From an uncultured Thiodictyon sp. (GTDB lineage Bacteria; Pseudomonadota; Gammaproteobacteria; Chromatiales; Chromatiaceae): 43,382 nucleotides of DNA. Location of the stretch: assembly GCF_903946935.1 (NCBI RefSeq), contig NZ_CAJAXH010000258.1, positions 1 through 43,382 on the forward strand, given 5' to 3'. Both the position numbers and the translations under genes were made by a program. This document shows positions 24,889 to 33,197 of the stretch, piece after piece. Numbering within the stretch: the stretch's first letter is position 1; each line of letters opens with the position of its first letter. Below the pieces are notes generated by a model. That model worked only from the letters and a program-made list of their open reading frames with translations. It was not told where the DNA came from and ran no database searches.

Positions 24889-26237
24889 AACCCTTGCACC
24901 TCCTGATCCAACCCACCCTGGACGGCACCCGGGTCAACTGCCAATGGTTCGGCCAGTCCGCTCTGCGCCCCGAGGGCACGCTGACCTTGGCTTATGGACC
25001 GCAGGCCGCGCTGGCGGTGCTGCCAGACTACTTCACGATCGACCTCGCTCCGCTGCTGGCCGAGATCGGCGCCGGCCTGGTTGCCAGCGCCGCTGCCCTC
25101 GCGGACACGGACGACCTGCTGCCCCTGCGCGACCTGCTGGGGCCGGACGGTCTCGCGGGGCTGTGCGCGGCCATCTATCCCTTCCTCTGGCGGGCGTCGC
25201 GCACCACCCCGACCACTCTCAAGCGCGCCCCCGGTGTTCACGCCTGGGCCGACCCGGACCGCCGCCTGGTGCGGGTCTGGTTTGCCACCAACCGCAAGCG
25301 TGAGCCGACTGGCGACCCGGTGCGGCTCTTCAGCGATGAGAAATCCAACGAGGGGTTGATCTACGGTCGCTGCAGTGTCTTCATCCCCAAGAGCCACAAG
25401 CCCGGCTCCACCGGCACCCCCTGGTGGCGGCGGCTGATCCGACTGGAATCGGACGACACCCTCAAGCTGCGCGCCACCGTGCCCCTGCCCGAGCCCGTCT
25501 TCTGGGGTCGATTTGCCCAGGCGCTCGCCACCGACTGGCGATCCGGCGAGCGCAACGCCTTCGTGCTCATCCACGGCTTCAACGTGAGCTTCGAGGAGGC
25601 GGCGATCCGTGCCGCCCAGATCGGCTACGACCTCAAGCTGCCGGGTGAGATGGCCTTCTACAGTTGGCCCTCGCGCGGCGGGGTCCTGGACTACGCGGCC
25701 GACGAGTCGACCATCACCGCCAGCGTCGGCCCGCTCGCCCAGTTTCTTGAGGATCTGTGCGCGCGCTCCGGGGCCGAGCGCGTACACCTCTTTGTCCACA
25801 GCATGGGCAATCGCGGTTTCCTGAGCGCACTGGAGCGGCTGGCGGCGCGGCAGCACCCGCCGCTGCGCCTGGGCCAGGTCTTCTTCTGCGCCCCGGACGA
25901 GGACGTGCGCACCTTCGCGGACAAGACCCGGCTCTTCCCCCAGGCGTGCGAGAACCGCACCCTGCTGGTCTCACCGCAGGACAAGGCGGTGGCCCTGTCG
26001 CGCTGGCAGCACCAGCACGACCGCGTGGGTATCGTCCCGCCGCTGTATCCGTACGAGGGCATCGAGACCATCGCGGTCACCGGCTTCGGCCTGCTGGACC
26101 TGGGCCATGGCTACTTTGCCGCCGCCGAGCCGGTGATCCTGGACCTTCGCGAGGCCATCGAGAGCCGCCGCCCCGCCGCGGAGCGTCGGGGTCCACGGGC
26201 AGAGCAAGGCCATTTCGTGATCGATGTCCAGTCGTAG
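24885..26237 (+). CDS. DUF900-type alpha/beta hydrolase, partner of the CHAT protein
   Basis: The 450-aa protein has an N-terminal region of about 128 aa with no recognised domain. The alpha/beta hydrolase follows: RVWFATNRKR entry, FVLIHGFNVSFEEAAIRAAQ (oxyanion strand), nucleophile elbow VHSMGN, an acidic DEDVRTF and a late LGHGYF histidine, giving a plausible Ser-Asp-His triad. The family includes esterase/lipase-like enzymes; the substrate is unknown. Its ATG overlaps the stop of the CHAT gene frame (ATGA), which implies stoichiometric, coupled production. A protease-STAND sensor with a coupled hydrolase suggests an effector relationship; this is inference. Confidence 0.85.
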   Translation: MKPLHLLIQPTLDGTRVNCQWFGQSALRPEGTLTLAYGPQAALAVLPDYFTIDLAPLLAEIGAGLVASAAALADTDDLLPLRDLLGPDGLAGLCAAIYPFLWRASRTTPTTLKRAPGVHAWADPDRRLVRVWFATNRKREPTGDPVRLFSDEKSNEGLIYGRCSVFIPKSHKPGSTGTPWWRRLIRLESDDTLKLRATVPLPEPVFWGRFAQALATDWRSGERNAFVLIHGFNVSFEEAAIRAAQIGYDLKLPGEMAFYSWPSRGGVLDYAADESTITASVGPLAQFLEDLCARSGAERVHLFVHSMGNRGFLSALERLAARQHPPLRLGQVFFCAPDEDVRTFADKTRLFPQACENRTLLVSPQDKAVALSRWQHQHDRVGIVPPLYPYEGIETIAVTGFGLLDLGHGYFAAAEPVILDLREAIESRRPAAERRGPRAEQGHFVIDVQS

Positions 26238-26301
26238 TCGGGCGTTTCACCTTGTCTTGCGCCCAGCCCAAGCCCCGAAGGGGCGTGACATACCAGCCTA
26301 G

Positions 26302-26415
26302 CAGGCTGTCGGACTTAGTGATGCAACCGATTGAATGCAAAGAGTTTCCTCTTTTGCGCCAAAAAGTCGTTTTCCTGTTTAATCAATCGGTTACGCCATC
26401 AAGTCCGACAGGCTG
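26302..26415. mobile_element. 114-bp MITE with CTAG target duplication, copy 2
   Basis: Identical in sequence and orientation to copies 1 and 3. CTAG lies at 26298-26301 and 26416-26419. It is inserted in a non-coding palindromic repeat. Confidence 0.9.
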
Positions 26416-26451
26416 CTAGGGCAACGCCCTGGGATTGCATCGTGTTCAGCC

Positions 26452-26511
26452 TAGCCCTGAAAGGGCGTGACATACGGCCCTGCGCCGTTATGTCACGCCC
26501 TTTCAGGGCTA
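26452..26511. repeat. 23-bp perfect hairpin
   Basis: The arm starting TAGCCCTGAAAGGGCGTGAC (26452-26474) pairs exactly with 26489-26511 around a 14-nt loop. It is the first strong structure downstream of the hydrolase gene apart from the MITE, and could end its transcript. No T tract follows. Confidence 0.6.
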
Positions 26512-26580
26512 AACTCCCTCATATGCCTCACACCCAGGGCGTTGCCCTGGGCTGGTATGTTCGACCCCGTTGGGGTCGGC

Positions 26581-26733
26581 CAGCAAGTGCTCACATGGAA
26601 CTGCCGACACATAGACAATGCAACCAAAAAGCCGATCATTCGGGCCATTTGCAACAGCCTCGGTTATTCCTGCCCGGAGATATGCACGCCGTTGGAACTG
26701 CTGACGGAGGGTGACGACGATGTACCAAGATGA
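26581..26733 (+). pseudogene. C-terminal remnant of a PIN-domain (VapC-like) gene
   Basis: The frame reads QQVLTWNCRHIDNATKKPII, then RAICNSLGYSCPEICTPLELL and a stop. LLTWN.RHI.NA....I......GY..P.ICTPEELL is a common C-terminal end of PIN-domain RNases of the VapC type. The N-terminal part with the acidic active-site residues is gone, replaced by palindromic repeats. The remnant overlaps the start of the next small gene by 14 bp, the usual arrangement with its antitoxin-like partner. Confidence 0.6.
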
Positions 26734-26911
26734 AATCATAGCGGAAGTCTGGCGCAATCGGGATGCCTACGCCGCCCAGCACCATTACAGCCTCGCCGAG
26801 ATGGTGTCCGATCTGCGGGCCAGACAGGGACGGCCGGGCTGCAAACTGGTCGATCGCCGTGACCAAGCGAAGCCGTCCAGCCAACTTTGTTCATCAACGG
26901 CTTCGACCTGA
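26720..26911 (+). CDS. Small antitoxin-like protein downstream of the PIN remnant
   Basis: The 63-aa frame starts MYQDEIIAEVWRNRDAYAAQ and continues HHYSLAEMVSDLRARQGR. This resembles the short proteins (DPIVEEVR..RE.YAA.F..DL..I..DLR..E...G) commonly encoded next to PIN-domain genes. The last 20 residues look unrelated to the family and may be run-on into decayed DNA. With its PIN partner truncated, it is probably non-functional or an orphan. Confidence 0.5.
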   Translation: MYQDEIIAEVWRNRDAYAAQHHYSLAEMVSDLRARQGRPGCKLVDRRDQAKPSSQLCSSTAST

Positions 26912-26946
26912 GTCACAGGGTGGGCAACCGCGGTTTCCTGATGGAC
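26887..26946 (+). pseudogene. Scrap of a second DUF900-like hydrolase gene
   Basis: One frame reads LFINGFDLSHRVGNRGFLMD. Its first part matches the oxyanion strand of the neighbouring hydrolase (VLIHGFNVSF) and its second part matches that protein's nucleophile elbow (VHSMGNRGFLSA), as if about 70 residues between them were deleted. The DNA match to 25566-25590 and 25797-25826 is also visible. It is short, so the assignment is tentative. Confidence 0.4.
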
Positions 26947-26947
26947 T

Positions 26948-27000
26948 CCGGGCGCGGAGCGCCCGACACATGCGTGACACCGCCGCAGCGGTGTCACGAG
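26948..27000. repeat. Palindromic repeat with GTGACACCGC hairpin, copy 2 (inverted)
   Basis: The reverse strand reads CTCGTGACACCGCTGCGGCG followed by GTGTCACGCATGTGTCGGGC. It matches 7179-7234 closely, including the flanking GGGCGCTC. It lies just before MITE copy 3. Confidence 0.6.
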
Positions 27001-27021
27001 AGCACGCGAGGTTTTCCCTAG

Positions 27022-27135
27022 CAGGCTGTCGGACTTAGTGATGCAACCGATTGAATGCAAAGAGTTTCCTCTTTTGCGCCAAAAAGTCGTTTTCCTGTTT
27101 AATCAATCGGTTACGCCATCAAGTCCGACAGGCTG
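27022..27135. mobile_element. 114-bp MITE with CTAG target duplication, copy 3 (at the valS stop codon)
   Basis: Identical to copies 1 and 2. CTAG lies at 27018-27021 and 27136-27139. The right-hand CTAG contains the valS stop codon (TAG on the minus strand), so the insertion left the coding sequence intact and replaced the 3' untranslated region. Confidence 0.9.
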
Positions 27136-29994
27136 CTAGAGCGCCGCAATCCGCTCCCGTTGCGTCTTGAGGTTACCGATGGCCGTGGCGTGCTCGGCCA
27201 GCTTGTCGCGCTCTTTCTGCACCACCGCCGCTGGGGCCTTGTCGACGAAGGCGGGGTTGGTGAGCTTGGTCTCGGTGCGCGCCACGTCGTCGGAGAGACG
27301 CCCGATCTCCTTGTCCAGGCGCTTCAACTCCGCATCCTTGTCGATCAGCCCGGCCATGGGGATGAGGATCTTCATCTCGCCGACCAGGGCGATGGCGGAC
27401 TCAGGGGCCAGTGACTCGTCGTCGAGCACCGTGATGGACTCGGTGCGCGCCAGGAAGTCGAGATAGGGGCGGGCGGCCTGGAGCCATCGGCGGTCCTGGT
27501 CGGAGGCGTTGGCGATCAGCACCGGCAGCGGCTTGCCCGGCGGGATGTTCATCTCGCCCTTGATCCGGCGTACGCCGAGGATGAACTGGCGCACCCAGTC
27601 GATCTCGGCCACCACCTCCCGGTCGCCCTCCGGATCGGCTGACACGGCCGGCGCGGTGGGGTAGGGGGCCAGCATGATGGTCTCGCCCGCCACGCCTGCC
27701 AGGGGCGCCACCTTCTGCCAGATCTCTTCCGTGATGAAGGGCATGATGGGGTGGGCCAGACGCAGCAGGGTCTCCAGCGTCGTGACCAGGGTGCGACGGG
27801 TGCCGCGGCGGGCGGCCTCTGAGGCATCGGCGCCGGTCAGGACCGGCTTGCAGAGCTCCAGGTACCAGTCGCAGAACGCATTCCAGGTAAAGTCATAGAT
27901 CGCCTGGGCGGCCAGGTCGAAGCGGTAGCCGTCCATGGACTCGCGCACCGTGTTGGTGGTGGCCGCCAGCCGCGCGGCGATCCAGCGGTCGGCGGGGGAG
28001 AGTTCGATCGGGTCTGAGCCGAGCCCGCAATCCTGCTCCTCCGTGTTCATCAACACATAGCGCGACGCGTTCCAGATCTTGTTGCAGAAGTTGCGGTAGC
28101 CCTCGATGCGGCCCAGGTCGAATTTCACGTCCCGCCCAGTGGTGGCGAGTGCTGCAAAGGTGAAGCGCAGCGCATCGGTGCCGAAGCCGGGGATGCCGCC
28201 GGGGAAGTCGGCGCGGGTCTGTTTGGCGATCTTCTCGGCCAGGTGCGGCTGCATCATGCCCTTGGTACGCTTCTCGACCAGGGCCTCCAACTCGATGCCG
28301 TCGATCAGGTCGATGGGGTCGAGCACATTGCCCTTGGACTTGGACATCTTGTCGCCGTGGGCGTCGCGCACCAGGCCGTGGATGTAGACGTCCCGGAACG
28401 GCACGTCGCCCATGAACTTGAGCCCCATCATGATCATCCGGGCGACCCAGAAAAAGATGATGTCGAAGCCGGTGATCAGGACCGAGGTGGGGTAATAGTC
28501 GCGCAGGCGCTGCGTGTCCTCCGGCCAGCCCAGGGTGCTGAAGGGCCAGAGTGCGGAACTGAACCAGGTGTCGAGCACGTCCTGGTCCTGCTCCAGGGCT
28601 AGCTCCGCGCCCAGACCGTGGGTCTCGCGCACCTCCTGCTCGTTGCGCCCGACATAGACGTTGCCCTCGGCGTCATACCAGGCGGGGATGCGGTGGCCCC
28701 ACCAGATCTGGCGGCTGATGCACCAGTCCTGGATGTTGCGCATCCACTCGAAATAGGTGTTCTTCCAGTTGTCCGGGACGAAGCGGATGCGCCCGTCCTC
28801 CACCGCGGCGATGGCGGGCTCGGCCAGCGGGGCGACGCGCACATACCATTGATCGGTGAGATAGGGCTCGATTAGCGCGCCGGAACGGTCGCCGCGTGGC
28901 TGCTGCAACCGGTGGTCTTTGACCAGGGCGAGAAGTCCTAAGGCCTCCAGGTCTGCCACCACCCGCTTGCGTGCATCATAGCGGTCCAGGCCGATATAGG
29001 CGGCGGGGAGCAGGTCGCCTTCCTCGGGCAGGTTGGCGCGTATCGCCGCGTCGATGGTGAAGATGTTGATCAGGCCGCCGTGGGGCTGATCGGCGATGCC
29101 GAGCTCGTCGCGGTGACGCTCCCAGACCGCATAGTCGTTGAAATCGTGGGCCGGGGTGATCTTCACACAGCCGGTGCCGAAGGCCGGGTCGGCGTAGTCG
29201 TCGGCGACGATGGGGATGCGCCGGCCGGTGAGCGGCAGCTCGACGAACTCGCCGATCAGGTGCTGATAGCGCTCGTCGTTGGGGTTCACCGCCACCGCGC
29301 AGTCGCCCAGCAGGGTCTCGGGGCGGGTGGTGGAGACCACCAGGTGTCCGGTCCCGTTGGTGAGGGGATAGCGCATATCCCACATATTCCCGGATTCTTC
29401 TTCCGACAGGACCTCCAGGTCCGAGACCGCGGTGTGCAGCACCGGGTCCCAGTTCACCAGACGCTTGCGCCGGTAGATCAGGCCCTCCTGGTGCAGGCGC
29501 ACGAAGACCTCGCGCACGGCCTCAGACAGGCCAGCGTCCATGGTGAAGCGCTCGTTTTCCCAGTCGAGTGAGGAGCCCAGCCGGCGTAACTGACGGGTGA
29601 TGGTGCCGCCCGACTCCGCCTTCCACTCCCAGACCCGCTCGATGAAGGCCTCCCGGCCCAGGTCGTGGCGCTTCTTGCCCTGCTGTTCCAGTTGGCGTTC
29701 CACGACCATCTGGGTCGCGATGCCGGCATGATCGGTGCCCGGCTGCCACAGGGTGCGGTCGCCGCACATTCGGCGGTAGCGGATCAGTGTATCCATCACC
29801 GTGTTGTTGAACCCGTGGCCCATGTGCAGGCTGCCGGTCACGTTCGGCGGCGGGATCATGATGCAATAGGTCCCGGCCCCGGCGCTCTGCTGGGCGCCGT
29901 CGGCACTCGGCCCGGGGGCAAACCAACCCTTGTCCTCCCAGTGGCTGTACCAGGTTTTTTCCAGGGTTTGGGGGTCGTAGTTCTTGTCCAGCAT
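27136..29994 (-). CDS. valS: Valyl-tRNA synthetase
   Basis: The 952-aa class I synthetase starts [20 protein letters not shown]-type motif HMGH lies at 57-60 in [14 protein letters not shown], and [12 protein letters not shown] near 550. An editing (CP1) domain lies between them, followed by an anticodon-binding domain and a C-terminal coiled coil ([14 protein letters not shown]...). It charges tRNA-Val. The start at 29994 is chosen over a longer open frame because it matches the conserved N-terminus. Length is normal. Confidence 0.97.
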   Translation of the reverse strand: MLDKNYDPQTLEKTWYSHWEDKGWFAPGPSADGAQQSAGAGTYCIMIPPPNVTGSLHMGHGFNNTVMDTLIRYRRMCGDRTLWQPGTDHAGIATQMVVERQLEQQGKKRHDLGREAFIERVWEWKAESGGTITRQLRRLGSSLDWENERFTMDAGLSEAVREVFVRLHQEGLIYRRKRLVNWDPVLHTAVSDLEVLSEEESGNMWDMRYPLTNGTGHLVVSTTRPETLLGDCAVAVNPNDERYQHLIGEFVELPLTGRRIPIVADDYADPAFGTGCVKITPAHDFNDYAVWERHRDELGIADQPHGGLINIFTIDAAIRANLPEEGDLLPAAYIGLDRYDARKRVVADLEALGLLALVKDHRLQQPRGDRSGALIEPYLTDQWYVRVAPLAEPAIAAVEDGRIRFVPDNWKNTYFEWMRNIQDWCISRQIWWGHRIPAWYDAEGNVYVGRNEQEVRETHGLGAELALEQDQDVLDTWFSSALWPFSTLGWPEDTQRLRDYYPTSVLITGFDIIFFWVARMIMMGLKFMGDVPFRDVYIHGLVRDAHGDKMSKSKGNVLDPIDLIDGIELEALVEKRTKGMMQPHLAEKIAKQTRADFPGGIPGFGTDALRFTFAALATTGRDVKFDLGRIEGYRNFCNKIWNASRYVLMNTEEQDCGLGSDPIELSPADRWIAARLAATTNTVRESMDGYRFDLAAQAIYDFTWNAFCDWYLELCKPVLTGADASEAARRGTRRTLVTTLETLLRLAHPIMPFITEEIWQKVAPLAGVAGETIMLAPYPTAPAVSADPEGDREVVAEIDWVRQFILGVRRIKGEMNIPPGKPLPVLIANASDQDRRWLQAARPYLDFLARTESITVLDDESLAPESAIALVGEMKILIPMAGLIDKDAELKRLDKEIGRLSDDVARTETKLTNPAFVDKAPAAVVQKERDKLAEHATAIGNLKTQRERIAAL

Positions 29995-30107
29995 GGCGTT
30001 GCGTCGATCCGCGGGGTGGGCGAGGGTGGATGGGGAAAGGGGGCAAGTATACGTTGATCTTTGACCCGGCCCGCCGGTCAGGGTGAGGTCGTTGGTCCGC
30101 ACAGCGG

Positions 30108-30145
30108 ACCCGGCGGGCGCCGGGTGAGTGGGCCGCCCGCCGGGT
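30108..30145. terminator. 12-bp GC hairpin downstream of the L,D-transpeptidase gene
   Basis: ACCCGGCGGGCG (30108-30119) pairs with CGCCCGCCGGGT (30134-30145) around a 14-nt loop. It sits 62 bp after the transpeptidase stop codon on the minus strand, upstream of valS. No T run follows. Confidence 0.5.
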
Positions 30146-30206
30146 TGGGGCGATGATCGAGGGGGCGGCTAGCCGTCAGGCTCCCACCCCCTCAGTGGGC
30201 GGCGAA

Positions 30207-31676
30207 TCAGCCCCCGGCTGGCTTCTCTCCTGCCGGCTGGGCCGGTGCCGGTGCCGGCGCTGCGGCGGGTGCCGGTGCAGCCGGTGCCTCGGCCGCCACC
30301 TGGGGCGCCTTGACGATGGGTGCAGCGGCCGCTGGTGCGGGCGTCGGGGCTGGTGCGGCCGCCGGTGCCGGTGCGGGCGCCGGGGCTGGCTGAGGACTAG
30401 GCACAGCGGCGGCGGCGACCGGCGCGGGCGCTGGGCTGGGCGCCGGTTGCGCCGGGGCTGCCGGCGCACTCGGTTCCGGGGTGGCCGGCGTATGGGCGAC
30501 GGTGGGGTTTGCGGGGGCGGCGGCAGGCGCCCCGGTCAGGGTCGCCGGGGCGGCCTGGGCGACCGTGCTCGGTTCGGGGCTCGCGGCCGGGGTGGCTTCC
30601 GCAGGGTTGGCGGTGGGGATGGTCGCCTTGGGCCGGGCGACGCGCGCCACGGCGGTGCGGCGCGGTGCCGGTGCGCGCTCGCGCGGGGCCCGGGCCGCGG
30701 GCACGCTGCGCGCAACGACAGGCTCGGCGGCGGGCTCGGCCATCGCAATCTGGGCGCCGCTCGCCTTGGGTTCGGTCGCGGCCGGTGCGGTCGCAGTCGC
30801 AGCGGGGGTGGCGCCCGCGGCGCCTGCTTGGGCGACGGTCTGGGCGCGTGCCGCGGCGTCGCGGCGCTGCTGCGCCAAGGCGCGCTGTTCGGCGGCATAG
30901 GCGCGTTGCTTGGCCGCGTAGTTGCCATAATCCGGACCGTTGCCGACGATGCTCACCTGGGTGCCGACACCCACATGCTCGAACAGGACGGGTGCCAGCT
31001 TGGCCGGCAGGCGGATGCAGCCATGGGATGCGGGGTGGCCAGGGTGCGGGATCGGACCCGCGTGCAGGCCCACGCCATCATAGGTGATGCGCAGGTAATA
31101 GGGCATGCTGGCGCCCTCGAAGCGCGCCCCCGACGGGAACTGTCCCTGGCCCGACTTGGCATTGGTGCTCAACACCCGGCCGCCCTTGCCCAACACCTTG
31201 CCATAGAGATTGGAGCGCTTGTTGGCGGACTTCTCCAGGACCTCGAAATGCCCCACCGGGGTCGGGTGCGACTTCAGCCCGGAGGCCACCGTGGTCCAGC
31301 CCACCTGCTCATCGCCGACATAGAAGCGCGCCTTCTGTTCGTCGGTATTGACTATGATCCGCGTGAGTTTCCGATCCTTCGCGTCCCACTCATAGAGCTT
31401 GCCCGGTTTGGGCTTCTCCTGGGGCGCCGGGATGGGACCCGGTGCGACCTCGGTGGGTGCCGCCGCCTGGGCCGCGACCTTGGGTTGTGCTTCCGCGGCG
31501 GGCCGCGGCTCGGGCCGGGCGATCCAGCCTTGCAAGCCCTCCAGGCCCTGCAAGCCAGATAGTTCGGCGCAGGCGCTCAGTGTCAGGAGCAGCGGCACGG
31601 CCAGGGCGACGCGCGCCAGGCCCAGGTGCGGGGTCAGTCGGTGGCAAACGGGGTCGGGGGTCTTTTCAAAGGCCAT
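30207..31676 (-). CDS. L,D-transpeptidase (YkuD domain) lipoprotein with long Ala/Pro tail
   Basis: The 489-aa protein has a signal peptide with lipobox LSAC (Cys36) and a YkuD catalytic domain with HPASHGCIRLP (catalytic Cys near 219). The C-terminal tail from about residue 265 is long and Ala/Pro-rich, ending in PAPAPAAAP-type repeats. YkuD enzymes make 3-3 peptidoglycan crosslinks or attach proteins to peptidoglycan in the periplasm; this one may be anchored to a membrane by its lipid. The tail may span the cell wall, as Pro/Ala tethers do. It is divergent from ychF with a 211-bp gap that shows no clear promoter. Confidence 0.87.
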   Translation of the reverse strand: MAFEKTPDPVCHRLTPHLGLARVALAVPLLLTLSACAELSGLQGLEGLQGWIARPEPRPAAEAQPKVAAQAAAPTEVAPGPIPAPQEKPKPGKLYEWDAKDRKLTRIIVNTDEQKARFYVGDEQVGWTTVASGLKSHPTPVGHFEVLEKSANKRSNLYGKVLGKGGRVLSTNAKSGQGQFPSGARFEGASMPYYLRITYDGVGLHAGPIPHPGHPASHGCIRLPAKLAPVLFEHVGVGTQVSIVGNGPDYGNYAAKQRAYAAEQRALAQQRRDAAARAQTVAQAGAAGATPAATATAPAATEPKASGAQIAMAEPAAEPVVARSVPAARAPRERAPAPRRTAVARVARPKATIPTANPAEATPAASPEPSTVAQAAPATLTGAPAAAPANPTVAHTPATPEPSAPAAPAQPAPSPAPAPVAAAAVPSPQPAPAPAPAPAAAPAPTPAPAAAAPIVKAPQVAAEAPAAPAPAAAPAPAPAQPAGEKPAGG

Positions 31677-31887
31677 GGTGTGGTTTCTGCCGGTGCCGTT
31701 GTCGGTCCGGTTCCATGTTGATTTTCAATGGCGCATAGCATAACCGACCGGCGCCGTTGCGGCACCTGTCGATGCCTTTGAGAGGGCCCGTGGGCCGAAT
31801 CGCAACTGGTCCGGCGGGGCGTCCCTGCTGTAAGATGGGCGGCTTTTCGCACGGAAACCGGGCGAAACCCTCTACGGGACTGAAATT

Positions 31888-32979
31888 ATGGGCTTCAAAT
31901 GTGGAATCGTGGGCCTGCCCAACGTGGGTAAGTCTACGCTATTCAATGCGTTGACCCGCGCCGCCATCGCGGCCGAGAACTACCCCTTCTGCACCATCGA
32001 CCCCAATGTGGGTGTCGTCCTGCTGCCCGACCCGCGACTCGATGTCATCGCCGCCATCACCAAGCCCCAGGCGGTCCTGCCCACCGCCATGCAGTTTGTG
32101 GATATCGCCGGGCTGGTGGCCGGTGCCTCCAAGGGCGAGGGGCTGGGCAACAAGTTCCTGGCCAACATCCGCGAGACCGACGCCATCGCGCATGTGGTGC
32201 GCTGCTTTGAAAACGACGACGTGATCCACGTCTCCGGCGGCGTCGACCCCCTGCGTGACATCGAGATCATCGACACCGAGTTGGCCCTGGCCGACCTGGA
32301 ATCGGTCGAAAAGGCCCTGGACCGGGCCAGCCGTGCCGCCAAGGTTGGGGATAAGAAGGCCATGGTGCGCCGCGACTTGCTGGAGCGGGTGCGCGTGCAT
32401 CTCGACCAGGCCAAGCCGGTGCGCACCTTGGATATCAGCGACGATGAGCGCGCCGAGCTGCGCGAGCTCTTCCTGCTCACCAACAAGCCCACCATGTATA
32501 TAGCCAACGTCGCTGAGGACGGCTTCACCGCCAACCCGCTGCTGGACGCCGTGCTCAAGCACGCCGCGGATGAGGGTGCCCTGGTGGTTCCGGTCTGCGC
32601 CGCCATCGAGGCCGAGATCGTCGAGCTGGCCGATGACGAGCGCGGTGAGTTCCTGGCGGAACTGGGCCTGGAGGAACCTGGCCTGAACCGGGTGGTGCGG
32701 GCCGGCTACCAACTCCTGGGGCTGGAGACCTATTTCACGTCCGGCCCCAAGGAGGTCCGCGCCTGGACCGTCCCGGCGCGCTCGCGGGCGCCGCAGGCGG
32801 CCGGGGTGATCCACTCCGACTTCGAGCGTGGCTTCATCCGGGCGGAGGTCATCGCCTACGCCGATTTCGTCGCCTGTAAGGGCGAGCAGGGGGCCAAGGA
32901 GGCGGGCAAGCTGCGCTCCGAGGGCAAGGAGTATGTCGTCAAGGATGGCGACGTCATCCACTTCCGCTTTAATGTTTAA
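31888..32979 (+). CDS. ychF: Redox-regulated ATPase YchF (Obg-like)
   Basis: The 363-aa protein starts [25 protein letters not shown] (P-loop). It has the YchF NxxE-type nucleotide specificity region (NVAED), the coiled-coil insert and the C-terminal TGS domain ending VIHFRFNV. YchF binds ATP, associates with ribosomes and is linked to oxidative-stress control. The last codons (TTT AAT GTT TAA) contain the left attachment core of the integrated element. The protein end is preserved, as expected of site-specific insertion. Confidence 0.96.
   Translation: MGFKCGIVGLPNVGKSTLFNALTRAAIAAENYPFCTIDPNVGVVLLPDPRLDVIAAITKPQAVLPTAMQFVDIAGLVAGASKGEGLGNKFLANIRETDAIAHVVRCFENDDVIHVSGGVDPLRDIEIIDTELALADLESVEKALDRASRAAKVGDKKAMVRRDLLERVRVHLDQAKPVRTLDISDDERAELRELFLLTNKPTMYIANVAEDGFTANPLLDAVLKHAADEGALVVPVCAAIEAEIVELADDERGEFLAELGLEEPGLNRVVRAGYQLLGLETYFTSGPKEVRAWTVPARSRAPQAAGVIHSDFERGFIRAEVIAYADFVACKGEQGAKEAGKLRSEGKEYVVKDGDVIHFRFNV
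32968..32978 (+). other. attL core of the integrated element (in ychF 3' end)
   Basis: TTTAATGTTTA overlaps the last ychF codons and stop. An exact copy is at 43219-43229, 10,251 bp away. The integrase gene starts 219 bp downstream and reads inward. Both junctions keep the ychF reading end FNV-stop. Confidence 0.7.
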
Positions 32980-33083
32980 ACCGTTTGCCGGCTTTCTGCG
33001 GAACTGTCCGGAAGCATAAATCTCTGTTCTGGATCGAAAACAGGCGCGGTTTACGTCCTCAGTGTTCCGGGTTGTTCCGTTGC

Positions 33084-33150
33084 AAGCGGGTACGGAAGCG
33101 GGTATAAAAGCGGGTACGCCCCCCGCACCCTCCCAGGAAAAAGCGGGTAC
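33084..33150 (+). promoter_or_regulatory. Integrase arm-type sites, left end (four AAGCGGGTAC repeats)
   Basis: AAGCGGGTAC (third copy onward exact; second ends TAT) occurs at 33084, 33096, 33108 and 33141, all in the same orientation. The first three have 12-bp spacing. Two more lie next to the right core at 43137 and 43149, again 12 bp apart. This layout is typical of arm-binding sites of lambda-type integrases. They may also control the integrase promoter. Confidence 0.65.
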
Positions 33151-33197
33151 GGCCGGAAAGCCCATAACCTGAACCTGGCCAAGAGGATAACCGCGCC

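Larger units (their letters stand above)
26261..26580. repeat. Nested palindromic repeats, interrupted by MITE copy 2
   Basis: There is no gene in this stretch. It holds units of the type GCCC(C/T)GAA(A)GGGGCGTGACATA and CCCAGGGCGTTGCCCTGGGCTGG in both orientations. Without the MITE the sequence would read across CCAGCCTAGGGCAACGCCCT, matching the inverse of 26533-26556. A strong hairpin at 26452-26511 is listed separately. The block truncates the PIN-domain gene that follows. Confidence 0.6.

Noticed and set aside
33084-33150. Short direct repeats as a possible CRISPR array
   Set aside because: Repeats are only 10 bp with 2-23 bp between them and no cas genes are near; integrase arm sites explain them better.
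31939-33165. 408-codon minus-strand frame across ychF and the island edge
   Set aside because: It mirrors ychF codons and runs through attL and the arm sites; no family motif.
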